From positions 1,302,001 through 1,366,000 of the forward strand of contig NZ_CP108462.1 of NCBI RefSeq assembly GCF_036226365.1: a stretch of DNA of 64,000 nt, read 5' to 3'. This document shows, one piece after another, positions 41,615 through 50,361 of this stretch; within the stretch, counting starts at the first letter, position 1; each line of letters opens with the position of its first letter. A model generated the notes under the pieces. It saw nothing but the letters and a program-made list of their open reading frames with translations. It was not told the DNA's origin and searched no databases. The translations under genes and the position numbers were made by a program. This DNA is from Streptomyces sp. NBC_01262 (GTDB taxonomy: Bacteria; Actinomycetota; Actinomycetes; Streptomycetales; Streptomycetaceae).

Positions 41615-42945
41615 CGCTCGGCCGCTTCCCCGGCCAGGGCCGCCAGGTCGGCGTCGGTGAGGAGGCGGCCTTCGCGGGACATCAGGTCGCGGGCCCTGAG
41701 CAGGACTTCGCCGACCTGCGCAGGGGTGAGGTCGTCGATGCCGAGGCGTTCGAGCTTGTCGGCGAGGGTGTAAGGGCCGCTGTCGGGGGTGAAGGGGATC
41801 CGGCGCTCGTTGCCGACGAGGGTGGGTTCGAGGCAATTGTGGAGGAGCGGGTCCACCGCCGTCTCCTGGGTGACGATGTCCATGCCGCCCCAGGAGAAGG
41901 CGTTGGCGCCGGTCACCGGGTGGTTCCAGGCGAGGTGATAGCCAGTCAGCGCCTCGCCGGCGCGGGCCAGCGCGGTGAGCCGTTCGGTGCGGATGCCGGT
42001 GCGGACGCCGTAGAGCGCCTCAAAGGCCAGCGCGGTCGCGGCCAGGTCGGCGTTGCCGGGGCCGCCGCAGTAGCCGTTGACGGACAGCTCGACGACCTCG
42101 GCCCCGGCGCGGGCGGCGGCGACCGCGCAGCCGACGGCCAGGCCGAAGGTGTTGTGCGGATGGAGCCCGATCCGTACGGCCGGGGCCAGCTCCTTCGTAC
42201 GGCGCACCAGGTGGGCGTAGGCCTCGGGGCTCATGGCGCCGGGGCCGTCGAAGAGGGTGAGCTCGGTGGCGCCCGCGCCGGTGAGCGCGGCGACCGAATC
42301 CGCCAGGACGGCGTCGGTGAGGTAGGAGACCATCAGCAGCGGGACGATCGCGTCCAGGCCCCGGGAGCGGGCGTGCCGGATGAGCGGGACGGCCCGGGCG
42401 AGCACGTCGGCGCGGCTGCGCGGGGCGTGCGGGGTGCGCCACTCCTCGCCGCGCCAGGCCTGCTGATAGGCGGCCGGCTGGTAGATCAGCGAGGTCTCGC
42501 CGAAGCCCTGGACCCAGATCTGTACGGCGTCGTAGCCCGCGTCGGCCGCGCGGTCGATGTCCTGCGTGGTGCGCAGCAGCGGACAGACCGCCCGGCAGCG
42601 GGAGTCCGCGCTCCTGATGACCTCGACCTCGGCGCGCAGCGCCTTGTCGTCCCGTCCGGCGAGGCCCGCGGTGACCACTTCGCCTACGCCCGCGCCGACG
42701 AGTTGCCGCAGATAGGCCTCCTTGGCCTCGCCGGTGGCGACCACCCCGGGCAGCGTTTCGACCGAGCGCAGGGTCGCGTCGCGCAGCGTCACGCACTCCG
42801 GCAGCTCCCCGGCCACGTCCGGGCGGCGGTTGAGCGGGCTGACCGACCAGCGGCCGGGCTCGTAGGCGCCGGGGGCGCGCCGGTCGGCCAACTCGGCCCG
42901 GAAGCGGGCGATCTCCTCGGCGGTGAACACTTCCGGCTTGTCCAT
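41611..42945 (-). CDS. DRE-TIM (HMGL-like) lyase/carboltransferase-type enzyme
   Basis: 444 residues of the HMG-CoA lyase/isopropylmalate synthase/pyruvate carboxyltransferase superfamily. The metal-binding start LRDATLRSVE replaces the usual RDG.Q form. HPHNTFGLAVG supplies the HxH ligands, and an Asn is in NGYCGGPGNADLA. It probably does aldol-type cleavage of a CoA or keto acid in the catabolic island (inference). It is divergent from an SDR gene across three operator palindromes and coupled to the CMD-family gene. Confidence 0.8.
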   Translation of the reverse strand: MDKPEVFTAEEIARFRAELADRRAPGAYEPGRWSVSPLNRRPDVAGELPECVTLRDATLRSVETLPGVVATGEAKEAYLRQLVGAGVGEVVTAGLAGRDDKALRAEVEVIRSADSRCRAVCPLLRTTQDIDRAADAGYDAVQIWVQGFGETSLIYQPAAYQQAWRGEEWRTPHAPRSRADVLARAVPLIRHARSRGLDAIVPLLMVSYLTDAVLADSVAALTGAGATELTLFDGPGAMSPEAYAHLVRRTKELAPAVRIGLHPHNTFGLAVGCAVAAARAGAEVVELSVNGYCGGPGNADLAATALAFEALYGVRTGIRTERLTALARAGEALTGYHLAWNHPVTGANAFSWGGMDIVTQETAVDPLLHNCLEPTLVGNERRIPFTPDSGPYTLADKLERLGIDDLTPAQVGEVLLRARDLMSREGRLLTDADLAALAGEAAER

Positions 42946-42991
42946 GAGCAGCCCTCCGGGTTTCGAAGTAACGCACCTTATCCAAGCATTC

Positions 42992-43081
42992 TGTCGACAC
43001 TCACAGCAACAACCTTGCCGCGATCCCCACTATTTCCAGGAGATGTTTACTTTGTGTCGACACTCGGCAAGACTGTCGACA
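42992..43081. promoter_or_regulatory. Three TGTCGACA operators in the lyase/SDR divergent promoter
   Basis: Exact TGTCGACA at 42992-42999, 43055-43062 and 43074-43081, in the 163-bp region between divergent start codons. The last two are 19 bp apart centre to centre. The pattern fits the FadR-subfamily GntR recognition type (TNGTNNNACNA). The regulator gene is at 60538. Confidence 0.75.
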
Positions 43082-43108
43082 CATCGGACCCGACCGAGGG
43101 AGACCACC

Positions 43109-43933
43109 GTGACCCAAGACGTGCCCGATCCGGGGCATGGCCGCCTGGCGGGCCGGATCGCCGTCATCAGCGGCGCCGGCAGCGTCGGCCCCGGCTGGGG
43201 CAACGGCCGTGCCACCGCCGTGATCTTCGCCCGCGAGGGCGCGACCGTGTTCCTGACGGACCGCGACGAAGAGGCGCTGAAGGTCACCGCCGAGCTGATC
43301 CGCGAGGAGGGCGGCACCGCCCACACGCACCTGCTGGACGTGACCGAACCAGCGGCCGTCCAGGCCTTCTTCGAGGAGACGCAGCGGCAGGCCGGGCGGA
43401 TCGACATCCTGGTCAACAACGTGGGCGGCTCCCGGGCCGGCGGGGCGGTCGAACTGAGCCTTGAGGACTGGGAGAGCCAGCTCCGCACCAACCTCACCAG
43501 CGCCTTCCTGGCCTGCAAGTACGCGATCCCGGTCATGCGGCGCGGCGGCCGCGGCTCGATCGTCAACACCGCCTCCGCCTCCGGGCTGCGCTGGACCGGC
43601 GCGGCCCAGGTGGGCTACGCGGCGGCCAAGGCGGCCGTCATCCAGCTCTCCCGAGTGACCGCCGTGGAGCACGCCCCGCACGGCATCCGGGTCAACACCG
43701 TGGTCCCCGGGCAGCTGCACACCCCGATGGTCGAGGCCAGGCTCGCGGGCCAGCGGGCGGGCGGCGACGTGGACAAGCTGCTGGCGCAGCGTCAGGCGCG
43801 GATCCCGCTGGGGTTCATGGGGGACGGCCGCGACACCGCGTACGCCGCGCTGTTCCTGGCCTCGGACGAGGCGCGGTTCGTCACCGGCACCGAGATCGTG
43901 GTCGACGGCGGAATGACGGCCCGTTGTGACTGA
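43109..43933 (+). CDS. SDR-family oxidoreductase 1
   Basis: 274 residues from GTG after GGGAG. Classical SDR: the cofactor motif SGAGSVGPGWGNGRA is an extended form of TGxxxGxG, followed by LVNNVGG, Ser in NTASASG and catalytic YAAAK. The Asp-rich FLTDRDEE after strand two suggests NAD rather than NADP. First rightward gene of the island, it overlaps the LigI-like gene by 8 bp. Confidence 0.9.
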   Translation: MTQDVPDPGHGRLAGRIAVISGAGSVGPGWGNGRATAVIFAREGATVFLTDRDEEALKVTAELIREEGGTAHTHLLDVTEPAAVQAFFEETQRQAGRIDILVNNVGGSRAGGAVELSLEDWESQLRTNLTSAFLACKYAIPVMRRGGRGSIVNTASASGLRWTGAAQVGYAAAKAAVIQLSRVTAVEHAPHGIRVNTVVPGQLHTPMVEARLAGQRAGGDVDKLLAQRQARIPLGFMGDGRDTAYAALFLASDEARFVTGTEIVVDGGMTARCD

Positions 43934-44852
43934 GCCCGCCGTGACCGACACGGCAGCCACCGCCCCATCGCCCGGCTGCCCGCCCCCGCACCCGGCCCCC
44001 CGCAAGCCCGCCCTCGCACTGCCGCCCGGCAGTTGCGACGCGCACTGCCACATCTTCGGCCCGGCCGCCGTCTTTCCCTACGACCCCGACCGGACCTTCA
44101 CCCCCCTCGACGCCCCCAAGGAGCAACTCGCCGCCCTGCACAGCCATCTCGGCCTGTCCCGGGCCGTGGTCGTGCAGTCCTCCGCCAACGGTTCCGACCA
44201 CCGCGCCCTGCTGGACGCCCTGACGGCGGCCGACGGCCGGCTGCGCGGCGTCGCCCTGATCGGCGAGGCCACCACCCGCGGTGAGATCGAGGAACTGCAC
44301 CGGGCCGGCGTCCGCGCCTTCCGGCTGAACTTCCTGCCGCACCTGCGGGCCGCCCCGACCCGCGAGGAGATCGACTCCGTACTGGAACGGGTGGACGGCC
44401 TCGACTGGGGCGCCGAACTCCACGTCACCGGCCAGGAGGTCGCCGACCTCAGCCACCTCATCCGGTCCCTCCCCGGCCGGGTGGTGATCGACCACCTCGC
44501 CCGGGTCGACATCACCGAGGGCCCGGACAGCCGCGCCCTGCGGGCCCTGCTCGCGCTCCTCGACACCGGCGACGTCTGGGTCAAGGTCAGCGGGGTGGAC
44601 CGGGTCTCCCGGCAGGGACCGCCGTACGCCGACGCCGTCGCGCTGGCCGCGTCCCTCGTGGCGTACGCACCCGAACGGGCGCTGTGGGGAACCGACTACC
44701 CCCACGTGAACATCGAGGGCGGGACGCCCGACGACGGCCTGCTGGTGGACCTGCTGGCCCGCATCGCGCCGGATTCCGATCAATTGCACAGGCTGCTGGT
44801 CGACAATCCGGCCGAGTTCTTCGACTTCCCGAAGGAACCCGAGCGGCAATAG
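43926..44852 (+). CDS. LigI-like amidohydrolase (2-pyrone-4,6-dicarboxylate lactonase family)
   Basis: 308 residues from a GTG overlapping the SDR gene. The start of the barrel, CDAHCHIFGPAAVFPYDPDR, is the hallmark of the LigI/PDC-hydrolase branch. RVVIDHLARVD and ALWGTDYPH supply the later His and the general-base Asp. These enzymes open pyrone lactones in lignin-derived aromatic degradation. The real substrate here is unknown, but a lactone or cyclic ester fits the hydrolase-rich island. Confidence 0.85.
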   Translation: MTEPAVTDTAATAPSPGCPPPHPAPRKPALALPPGSCDAHCHIFGPAAVFPYDPDRTFTPLDAPKEQLAALHSHLGLSRAVVVQSSANGSDHRALLDALTAADGRLRGVALIGEATTRGEIEELHRAGVRAFRLNFLPHLRAAPTREEIDSVLERVDGLDWGAELHVTGQEVADLSHLIRSLPGRVVIDHLARVDITEGPDSRALRALLALLDTGDVWVKVSGVDRVSRQGPPYADAVALAASLVAYAPERALWGTDYPHVNIEGGTPDDGLLVDLLARIAPDSDQLHRLLVDNPAEFFDFPKEPERQ

Positions 44853-44924
44853 TGTCGCCAGAAGTGTCGACAGACGGGCCGAATTCTCAACTAGAAACCT
44901 ATTGACCATCACTTAGTGTCGACA
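44853..44924. promoter_or_regulatory. TGTCGACA operators before the flavoprotein gene
   Basis: Exact TGTCGACA at 44865-44872 and 44917-44924, 52 bp apart, plus a one-mismatch TGTCGCCA at 44853-44860 right after the LigI-like stop. They control the flavoprotein-ABC-VOC transcription unit. Confidence 0.7.
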
Positions 44925-44965
44925 TTAACGTTCGCGATGCCCGCACAACGCGTGAGGAGTCAGAG

Positions 44966-46321
44966 TTGAGAGAGTTCTCCATCTTCCGTCGTGGCGATGG
45001 CGGGTACGAGGCAGCCCGCCTGGACGCGGTGTGGAACGAGCGCAAGCCGGCCCGCTTCCCCGAGGTCATCGTCGTCGCCGAGGACGAGCAGGACGTGGTC
45101 CGGGCCGTACGCCTCGCCCGCGCCGAAGGACTCGCGGTCGGCATCCGCTCAGGCGGCCACAGCTGGGTGGGCAACGGCGTCCGCGACGGCGGCCTGCTGC
45201 TCGACCTCTCCCGGCTGACGGAGATCACCGTCGACCCGGTAGCCGGCACCGCCACCGTCCAGCCCGCCGCCAAGGGCCCCGCCCTCAACGAACTCCTCGC
45301 CCCGCACCGGCTGTTCTTCCCCACCGGCCACGCCCCCACCGTCGGCCTCGGCGGCTTCCTCCTGGGCGGCGGCTACGGCTGGAACTCCCGCGCCCTCGGC
45401 CCCGCCTGCCTCGGCATCCGCGCCATCGACGTCGTCCTCGCCGACGGCACCCTCGTCCACGCCACCGACACCACGTTCCCCCATCTCCTGTGGGCGGCCC
45501 GGGGCAGCGGCCCCGGCTTCTTCGGCGTCGTCACCCGCTTCTATCTCGACGTCCACCCCCGGCCGAGCAAGATCCTTCGCACGGTGCACAGTTACCCACT
45601 GGAACTCCGCGACGAGGTGCTGGCCTGGGCCTACGACACGCTGGAGACGCTCTCCCCCGCCGTCGAGTTCTCCGTCAAGGTCGGCTTCTCTCCCGGGCTG
45701 GACGGCCACGCCGTCTCCTTGACCGCCACCGCCTTCTGCACCCCGGGCACCGGCGACGACCTCCTCGCCCCGCTGGAGAGCGCGCCCTTCCGCGACCGGG
45801 CCGTACGGGCCCTGGTCGCCCAGGACACGACCCTGGCCGAGCTGTACGACATCGCCGACCGCCTCACCCCCGCCGGTCTGCGCTGGGCCGTGGACGGCGT
45901 CTGGGCGGAGGGTCCCGTCGAGGAGATCCTCACCGCCGCCCGGCCGGTCCTGGACGCGATCCCCGGCGGCAGCAGCTTCGTGCTGTGGATGCTGTGGGGC
46001 CACTACCCGCCCCGCCCGAACGCCTGCTGGTCCGCCCAGGCCAAGGCCTATCTCTCCCCCAACTCCGGCTGGACCGACCCGGCGCGGGACCTGGAGCACG
46101 AGAGCTGGGTGCACGGCTCGCTGGGCTCCGTACAACACCTGTCCAAGGGGCTGCAGTTCTCCGACAACAACCTCGCGGACCGCTTCGACCTCGGGCTCAG
46201 CGCCGCCAACGCCGAGCGCCTGGAGAAGTTCCGGGCCGCGTACGACCCCGACGGGCTCTTCCGCACCTACATGGCCCCCGACGAGTCCACCACCGCATAC
46301 GCCCTCAACACCCGCCCGTAG
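44966..46321 (+). CDS. BBE-type FAD-linked oxidoreductase
   Basis: 451 residues from a TTG start that has a good GAGGAG site and no better ATG nearby. The PCMH/FAD_binding_4 domain has RSGGHSW with His65, the probable covalent FAD attachment. GGYGWNSRALGPACLG carries a Cys where bicovalent relatives attach the second bond. The C-terminal BBE segment is PNACWSAQAK...AANAERLEKFRAAYDPDGLFR, shown in parts. It should oxidise an alcohol or ring carbon with O2. There is no signal peptide, so it is intracellular. Confidence 0.88.
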   Translation: MREFSIFRRGDGGYEAARLDAVWNERKPARFPEVIVVAEDEQDVVRAVRLARAEGLAVGIRSGGHSWVGNGVRDGGLLLDLSRLTEITVDPVAGTATVQPAAKGPALNELLAPHRLFFPTGHAPTVGLGGFLLGGGYGWNSRALGPACLGIRAIDVVLADGTLVHATDTTFPHLLWAARGSGPGFFGVVTRFYLDVHPRPSKILRTVHSYPLELRDEVLAWAYDTLETLSPAVEFSVKVGFSPGLDGHAVSLTATAFCTPGTGDDLLAPLESAPFRDRAVRALVAQDTTLAELYDIADRLTPAGLRWAVDGVWAEGPVEEILTAARPVLDAIPGGSSFVLWMLWGHYPPRPNACWSAQAKAYLSPNSGWTDPARDLEHESWVHGSLGSVQHLSKGLQFSDNNLADRFDLGLSAANAERLEKFRAAYDPDGLFRTYMAPDESTTAYALNTRP

Positions 46322-46353
46322 CGCCACCCCCTGTGCAAAGGAGCACAACCCTC

Positions 46354-47373
46354 ATGATCGTTCCGAACTCCGCGAGATCCCTGCGGGGCCGCCTCGCCCT
46401 CGCCGCCGTGGCACTCGCCGTCGCGATGCCCCTGACCGCGTGCGGCAGTGACAGCGGCAGCTCGTCGGTGGGGGCCGGCAAGGACGGGCTGGTCCCGGTC
46501 ACCGTGCTGCGGTCCAACGGCGCGATCTTCGAGTCGCTGTTCATCGCCGAGGACCAGGGCTACTTCAAGGACGCCGGACTGAAGGTCACCATCAAGGCGG
46601 GCGCCCAGGACACCTCGCAGAACGCCCCGTCGATCATCAACGGCGAGGCCCAGTTCGCGATGACGGACAGCTCGGGCTTCCTCAAGGGCGCGGCGGCGGG
46701 CCTGCCGGTGCGGATCGTGACCGGCCTGCAGTCCGCCATGTCCGGCGGCAACCCCACCGACGGCCTGCTGGTAAAGAAGAGCAGCCCCATCACCTCCTTC
46801 TCCGACCTGGAGGGCAGGACCGTCGGCCTGGCGGCGCTGGGCGGCACCATCCAGTTCATCACCGAATACCTCGTGCAGAAGGACGGCGGCGACCCGTCCA
46901 AGGTGAAGTTCGTGGCCCTGCCCACCACTTCGCTCAACGACGCGGTCACCTCCGGCAAGACCGACGCCGTCTTCTCCTTCGGCGCCTTCTACGCGGCCGG
47001 CAAGGCCGCCGGGCTGCGGTCGGTGGGCAACGGCATGAACGAACTGCCGGGCATACCCCAGGGACTGCTCTTCGCGAGCCAGAAATACCTGTCGGCCAAC
47101 GCCGGCACCGCCAAGAAGTTCATCGACGCCGTCGCCAAGGCCCTCACCTACGCCAACGCCCACCCCGACGCGGTGAGGGCGATCGACAAGAAGTACACCC
47201 AGCTGCCCGCCGACTTCATCGAGTCCTCGACCCCGCCGACCCTGGACAAGACCATCAACACCACGGTCATGCGGACGGTGATCACCAAGATGAACGAGTT
47301 CGAGCTGCTGGACGCCGCCCCGGAGGACTCCGCCCTGTACTGGGACCAGGCGCCCGTCACCACCGGCAGCTGA
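46354..47373 (+). CDS. NMT1/SsuA-like ABC substrate-binding lipoprotein
   Basis: 339 residues. The signal sequence has a PLTACGS lipobox (Cys31). The periplasmic-binding fold of the thiamine-precursor/sulfonate type is visible in FIAEDQGYFKDAGLKVTIKAG (split: FIAEDQGYFKDAG, LKVTIKAG), then FSDLEGRTVGLAALGG and AVFSFGAFYAAG. The ATG follows AAAGGAG. It is the first component of a four-gene importer and would capture the island's substrate outside the cell. Confidence 0.9.
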   Translation: MIVPNSARSLRGRLALAAVALAVAMPLTACGSDSGSSSVGAGKDGLVPVTVLRSNGAIFESLFIAEDQGYFKDAGLKVTIKAGAQDTSQNAPSIINGEAQFAMTDSSGFLKGAAAGLPVRIVTGLQSAMSGGNPTDGLLVKKSSPITSFSDLEGRTVGLAALGGTIQFITEYLVQKDGGDPSKVKFVALPTTSLNDAVTSGKTDAVFSFGAFYAAGKAAGLRSVGNGMNELPGIPQGLLFASQKYLSANAGTAKKFIDAVAKALTYANAHPDAVRAIDKKYTQLPADFIESSTPPTLDKTINTTVMRTVITKMNEFELLDAAPEDSALYWDQAPVTTGS

Positions 47374-47384
47374 GGGCGGCGGCG

Positions 47385-48170
47385 ATGACCACTGTTCACG
47401 GAAGGATCCGCGGCAGGATCCTGCTGCTCCAGGTGTCCGCCGTGCTCGCCGTCCTCGCCCTCTGGGCGCTGATCGGCGCGGCCGGGCTGGTGAGCGCCAC
47501 CGCGCTGCCCGGCCCGGCGGCCGTGGCCGCCCGCTTCCCGGAGCTGGCGGGGAGCGGGGAGTACTGGCAGGCGGTGAGCGACACACTGCGCGGGGCGGTG
47601 ACCGGGTTCGGGGCGGCGGTCGTGATCGGGGTGCCGCTGGGGCTGGTGACCGGTACGTATGCCGCCGCCGAGCAGTCCTCACGGCTGCTGGTGGACATCC
47701 TGCGGTCGTTCCCGGTCATCGCGCTGCTCCCGGTGTTCCTGCTGGTGCTGGGGTCGACGCCGTCGATGAAGGCCACGGTCGTCTTCATCGCCTGCGTGTT
47801 CCCGGTGTTCCTTCAGGCCCAGTACGGGGCCCGGGGCGTGACGCCCACCATCCGGGAGACGGCGGTCAGTTACCGTATCCCGCGCCTGCTGCGCTTCCGC
47901 CGGGTCGTGCTGCCGAGCGCCACCCCGTCGATCATGACCGGGCTGCGGCTGGCCGCCACGACCTCCGTGCTGGTGGCCATCGGGGTCGAGGTGCTCACCA
48001 CGCTCCCGGGCATCGGCCACATGGTCGTACAGGACCAGCAGGGCGGGGCCTCGGCCGAGGCATACGCGTACATCCTGACCGCCGGGGCGATCGGCTACTC
48101 GATCAACCTGCTGTCACAGCTGGCCGAATCCCGGCTGCTGCGCTGGCGTCCGCCGGCGCACACGGAGTGA
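47385..48170 (+). CDS. ABC transporter permease 1 (SsuC-like)
   Basis: 261 residues, about six membrane segments, BPD_transp_1 family. The EAA loop reads ETAVSYRIPRLLRFRRVVLP. It follows the binding-protein gene by 11 bp. A second, related permease comes next, so the channel is probably a heterodimer, unusual for the SsuABC class, which normally uses a homodimer. Confidence 0.9.
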   Translation: MTTVHGRIRGRILLLQVSAVLAVLALWALIGAAGLVSATALPGPAAVAARFPELAGSGEYWQAVSDTLRGAVTGFGAAVVIGVPLGLVTGTYAAAEQSSRLLVDILRSFPVIALLPVFLLVLGSTPSMKATVVFIACVFPVFLQAQYGARGVTPTIRETAVSYRIPRLLRFRRVVLPSATPSIMTGLRLAATTSVLVAIGVEVLTTLPGIGHMVVQDQQGGASAEAYAYILTAGAIGYSINLLSQLAESRLLRWRPPAHTE

Positions 48171-48182
48171 GGCGGAGAGATC

Positions 48183-49013
48183 ATGTTCACAGGCACACTC
48201 TGGAAATCCTTGCTCAAGCAGCTCTGGCTGCCTGTCCTGGTGTTCGCGGTCCTGCTGGTCGCGACGGCCGGGAGCACCAGCTTCTACTTCCCGCCGCTGA
48301 CGCGGGTGCTCGCCGCCTTGTGGACCGGGCTCACCGGGGGCGGGCTGGTCGGCGACCTGCTGTTCTCGCTGCGCAACATCGCGTTCGGGCTGACGCTGGC
48401 CACGGTGGCCGGGGTCGGGGCGGGCCTGGTGATCGGGGAGGTCAGGCTGCTGCGGCAAGCGACCGCCCCGCTGCTGGACTTCGCCCGGGCGACCCCGACT
48501 GTGGCCTTCGTGCCCGTCATCATCCTGACGCTGGGCATCGGTTCCGGACCGAAGGTCTTCCTGATCTTCCTGGGCTCGGTGTGGCCCATCCTGCTCAACA
48601 CCGTCAGCGGTGTGCACGGCATCAACCCCGCCGTCCACGAGACCGCCCACAGCTACCGCATCCCGTGGCGGCTGCGGCTGCTCAAGGTGGTCCTCCCCGG
48701 CGCCCTGCCGCAGATCTTCGCGGGCATCCGGGTCGCCCTGTCGGTGGCCGTGGTCCTGATGGTCGTCAGCGAGATCTACGGATCCCCGGTCGGCCTCGGC
48801 AACTTCATCCTGCAGAGCGGATCGAGCTTCAAGGTCGCCGACACCTGGGCCGGCACGATCCTCATCGGCATCCTCGGCTACGCCCTCAGCGTGCTGCTCC
48901 TGGCTGCCGAACACCTGCTGCTCGGCTGGTACCACCAGCGTCCGACCCGGGCGCGGCGTGCGCTGCGCCCCCTGCGCATGCGCGAAAACCGGAACGAGGT
49001 ACTTTCCCCATGA
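48183..49013 (+). CDS. ABC transporter permease 2 (SsuC-like)
   Basis: 276 residues, paralogous to the preceding permease (EAA loop ETAHSYRIPWRLRLLKVVLP). The motif PLLDFARATPTVAFVPVIIL precedes it. The gene overlaps the ATPase gene by 4 bp (ATGA). Two permeases in tandem with one ATPase imply a TM1-TM2 plus ATPase-dimer architecture. Confidence 0.9.
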   Translation: MFTGTLWKSLLKQLWLPVLVFAVLLVATAGSTSFYFPPLTRVLAALWTGLTGGGLVGDLLFSLRNIAFGLTLATVAGVGAGLVIGEVRLLRQATAPLLDFARATPTVAFVPVIILTLGIGSGPKVFLIFLGSVWPILLNTVSGVHGINPAVHETAHSYRIPWRLRLLKVVLPGALPQIFAGIRVALSVAVVLMVVSEIYGSPVGLGNFILQSGSSFKVADTWAGTILIGILGYALSVLLLAAEHLLLGWYHQRPTRARRALRPLRMRENRNEVLSP

Positions 49014-49822
49014 AACGCGGATCCAGTCTGATCGTCGAGGACGTCCGCAAGTCCTTCGGCGAGGGCCCGGACGAGCACCGGGTCATCGACGGGCTGTCCC
49101 TGCGGGTCGACCCGGGCGAGTTCGTCTGCGTCGTGGGCCCCTCCGGCGCCGGCAAGACCACCCTGCTGCGCTGTCTGTCCGGGCTCACCCGCCCCACCTC
49201 GGGAACGGTCCGCTACGGGGACAGTCCCGTCACCAAGCCGGTCGCCGACATCGCCGTGGTCTTCCAGGACTACCGGGGCTCGCTCATGCCCTGGCTGAAG
49301 GTCTGGGACAACGTCGCCTTCCCCCTGGAGGGCATGGGCGTGAAACGCGCCGTGCGCAAGCGGCGTGCCGAGGAGTGCCTGGCCGCCGTCGGGCTGTCAC
49401 CGGCCGAGGTGGGCGACAAACACCCCTGGCAGCTGTCCGGCGGCATGCAGCAGCGGGTCGCGATCGCGCGCGGGCTGGCATACGAGGCGCCGGTGCTGCT
49501 CATGGACGAGCCCTTCGGGTCGGTGGACGCCCAGTCCCGCTTCGACCTGGAGGATCTGACACTCAGCCTGCGCAGGCAGCTCGGCATCACGGTCATCGTC
49601 GTCACCCATGACATCGACGAGGCCGTGTACCTGGGCGACCGGGTGATCGTCCTGGGCGGCAGGCCGGCCACCGTCATCGACAACCTCACCATCGACCTGG
49701 GCACCGGCCGCGACCAGATCGGCACGCGCGCCGACCCGCGCTTCGCCGAGCTGCGCACGCGCGTCCTCACGCAGATCCGTGGTGAGAGGACTCCGGAACA
49801 GGTGCCGAAGGCGGTGATCTGA
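49010..49822 (+). CDS. ABC transporter ATP-binding protein (SsuB/TauB-like)
   Basis: 270 residues. Walker A GPSGAGKTT, Q-loop VVFQDYRGSLMPWLKVWDNV, signature LSGGMQQRVAIARGL, Walker B LLMDEPFGSVD and VTHDIDEAVYLGDRV are intact. Its start overlaps permease 2, and the VOC gene starts 2 bp after its stop, so transport and metabolism are translated from one message. Confidence 0.93.
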   Translation: MKRGSSLIVEDVRKSFGEGPDEHRVIDGLSLRVDPGEFVCVVGPSGAGKTTLLRCLSGLTRPTSGTVRYGDSPVTKPVADIAVVFQDYRGSLMPWLKVWDNVAFPLEGMGVKRAVRKRRAEECLAAVGLSPAEVGDKHPWQLSGGMQQRVAIARGLAYEAPVLLMDEPFGSVDAQSRFDLEDLTLSLRRQLGITVIVVTHDIDEAVYLGDRVIVLGGRPATVIDNLTIDLGTGRDQIGTRADPRFAELRTRVLTQIRGERTPEQVPKAVI

Positions 49823-49824
49823 CG

Positions 49825-50238
49825 TTGGTCCGCTTCGACCACGTCGGGATCTCGGTACCTGATCTGGAGGCCGCGATCACCTGGTACCGCGAGACCCTGA
49901 ACCTCGCGGCCGGCCCGGTGTTCGCGGTGCCCGGCACAGATCTGCGCGGCGCCATGCTCCTGCACGCGAGCGGCTGGCGCGTAGAACTGCTGCACCGCCC
50001 CGGCGCGCTGCCGGGCCTTCCCACCGGCAGCGCGCCGGAGGCGGCGGGCACACTCGGCTACGGCCACATGTGCCTGCGCGTCGACTCCCCCGAGGAGGTC
50101 GACGCCGAGTTCCGGCGACTGGTCGCCGCGGGGGCCGGCGTACGGATGCGGCCGCAGGCGGCTCCGCGCGCGGGGGCGCGGATGGCGTTCGTGGCGGACC
50201 CGTACGGCAATCTCATCGAGCTGATCGACCGCCACTAG
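49825..50238 (+). CDS. VOC-superfamily (glyoxalase/dioxygenase-fold) protein
   Basis: 137 residues from TTG. Two beta-alpha-beta-beta-beta units are seen: VRFDHVGISVPDLEAAITWY and YGHMCLRVDSPEEVDAEFRR. The metal-ligand pattern (His near the N-terminus, His in YGHMC, Glu in NLIELID) is present, so it should bind a divalent metal. It could be an epimerase, isomerase or small ring-cleaving enzyme. Position at the end of the ABC operon suggests action on the imported compound. Confidence 0.85.
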   Translation: MVRFDHVGISVPDLEAAITWYRETLNLAAGPVFAVPGTDLRGAMLLHASGWRVELLHRPGALPGLPTGSAPEAAGTLGYGHMCLRVDSPEEVDAEFRRLVAAGAGVRMRPQAAPRAGARMAFVADPYGNLIELIDRH

Positions 50239-50253
50239 CCACACCTCGCGTCG

Positions 50254-50361
50254 TGTCGACAGTGCCGCTCTGGCTCGCATGCGCACGACGCGATTGGTCA
50301 TGCCCGAAATCACTGGACGACAAAGGAGTTCACGGTGACAGGCAACAAGACAGTGTCGACA
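50254..50361. promoter_or_regulatory. TGTCGACA operators flanking the beta-helix gene start
   Basis: Exact TGTCGACA at 50254-50261 and 50354-50361, 100 bp apart. The second lies inside codons 7-9 of the beta-helix gene (Val-Ser-Thr). The strong AAAGGAG site before the GTG at 50335 supports that start, so the operator really is within coding sequence. Confidence 0.7.

Noticed and set aside
39731-41773. Long plus-strand frame opposite the Ser/Thr kinase and CMD-family genes
   Set aside because: Antisense shadow with low-complexity Gly/Val composition. It crosses two clear genes on the other strand.
44853-44860. TGTCGCCA as a thirteenth regulon operator
   Set aside because: One mismatch breaks the palindrome. 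Kept only as a possible weak site, not counted.
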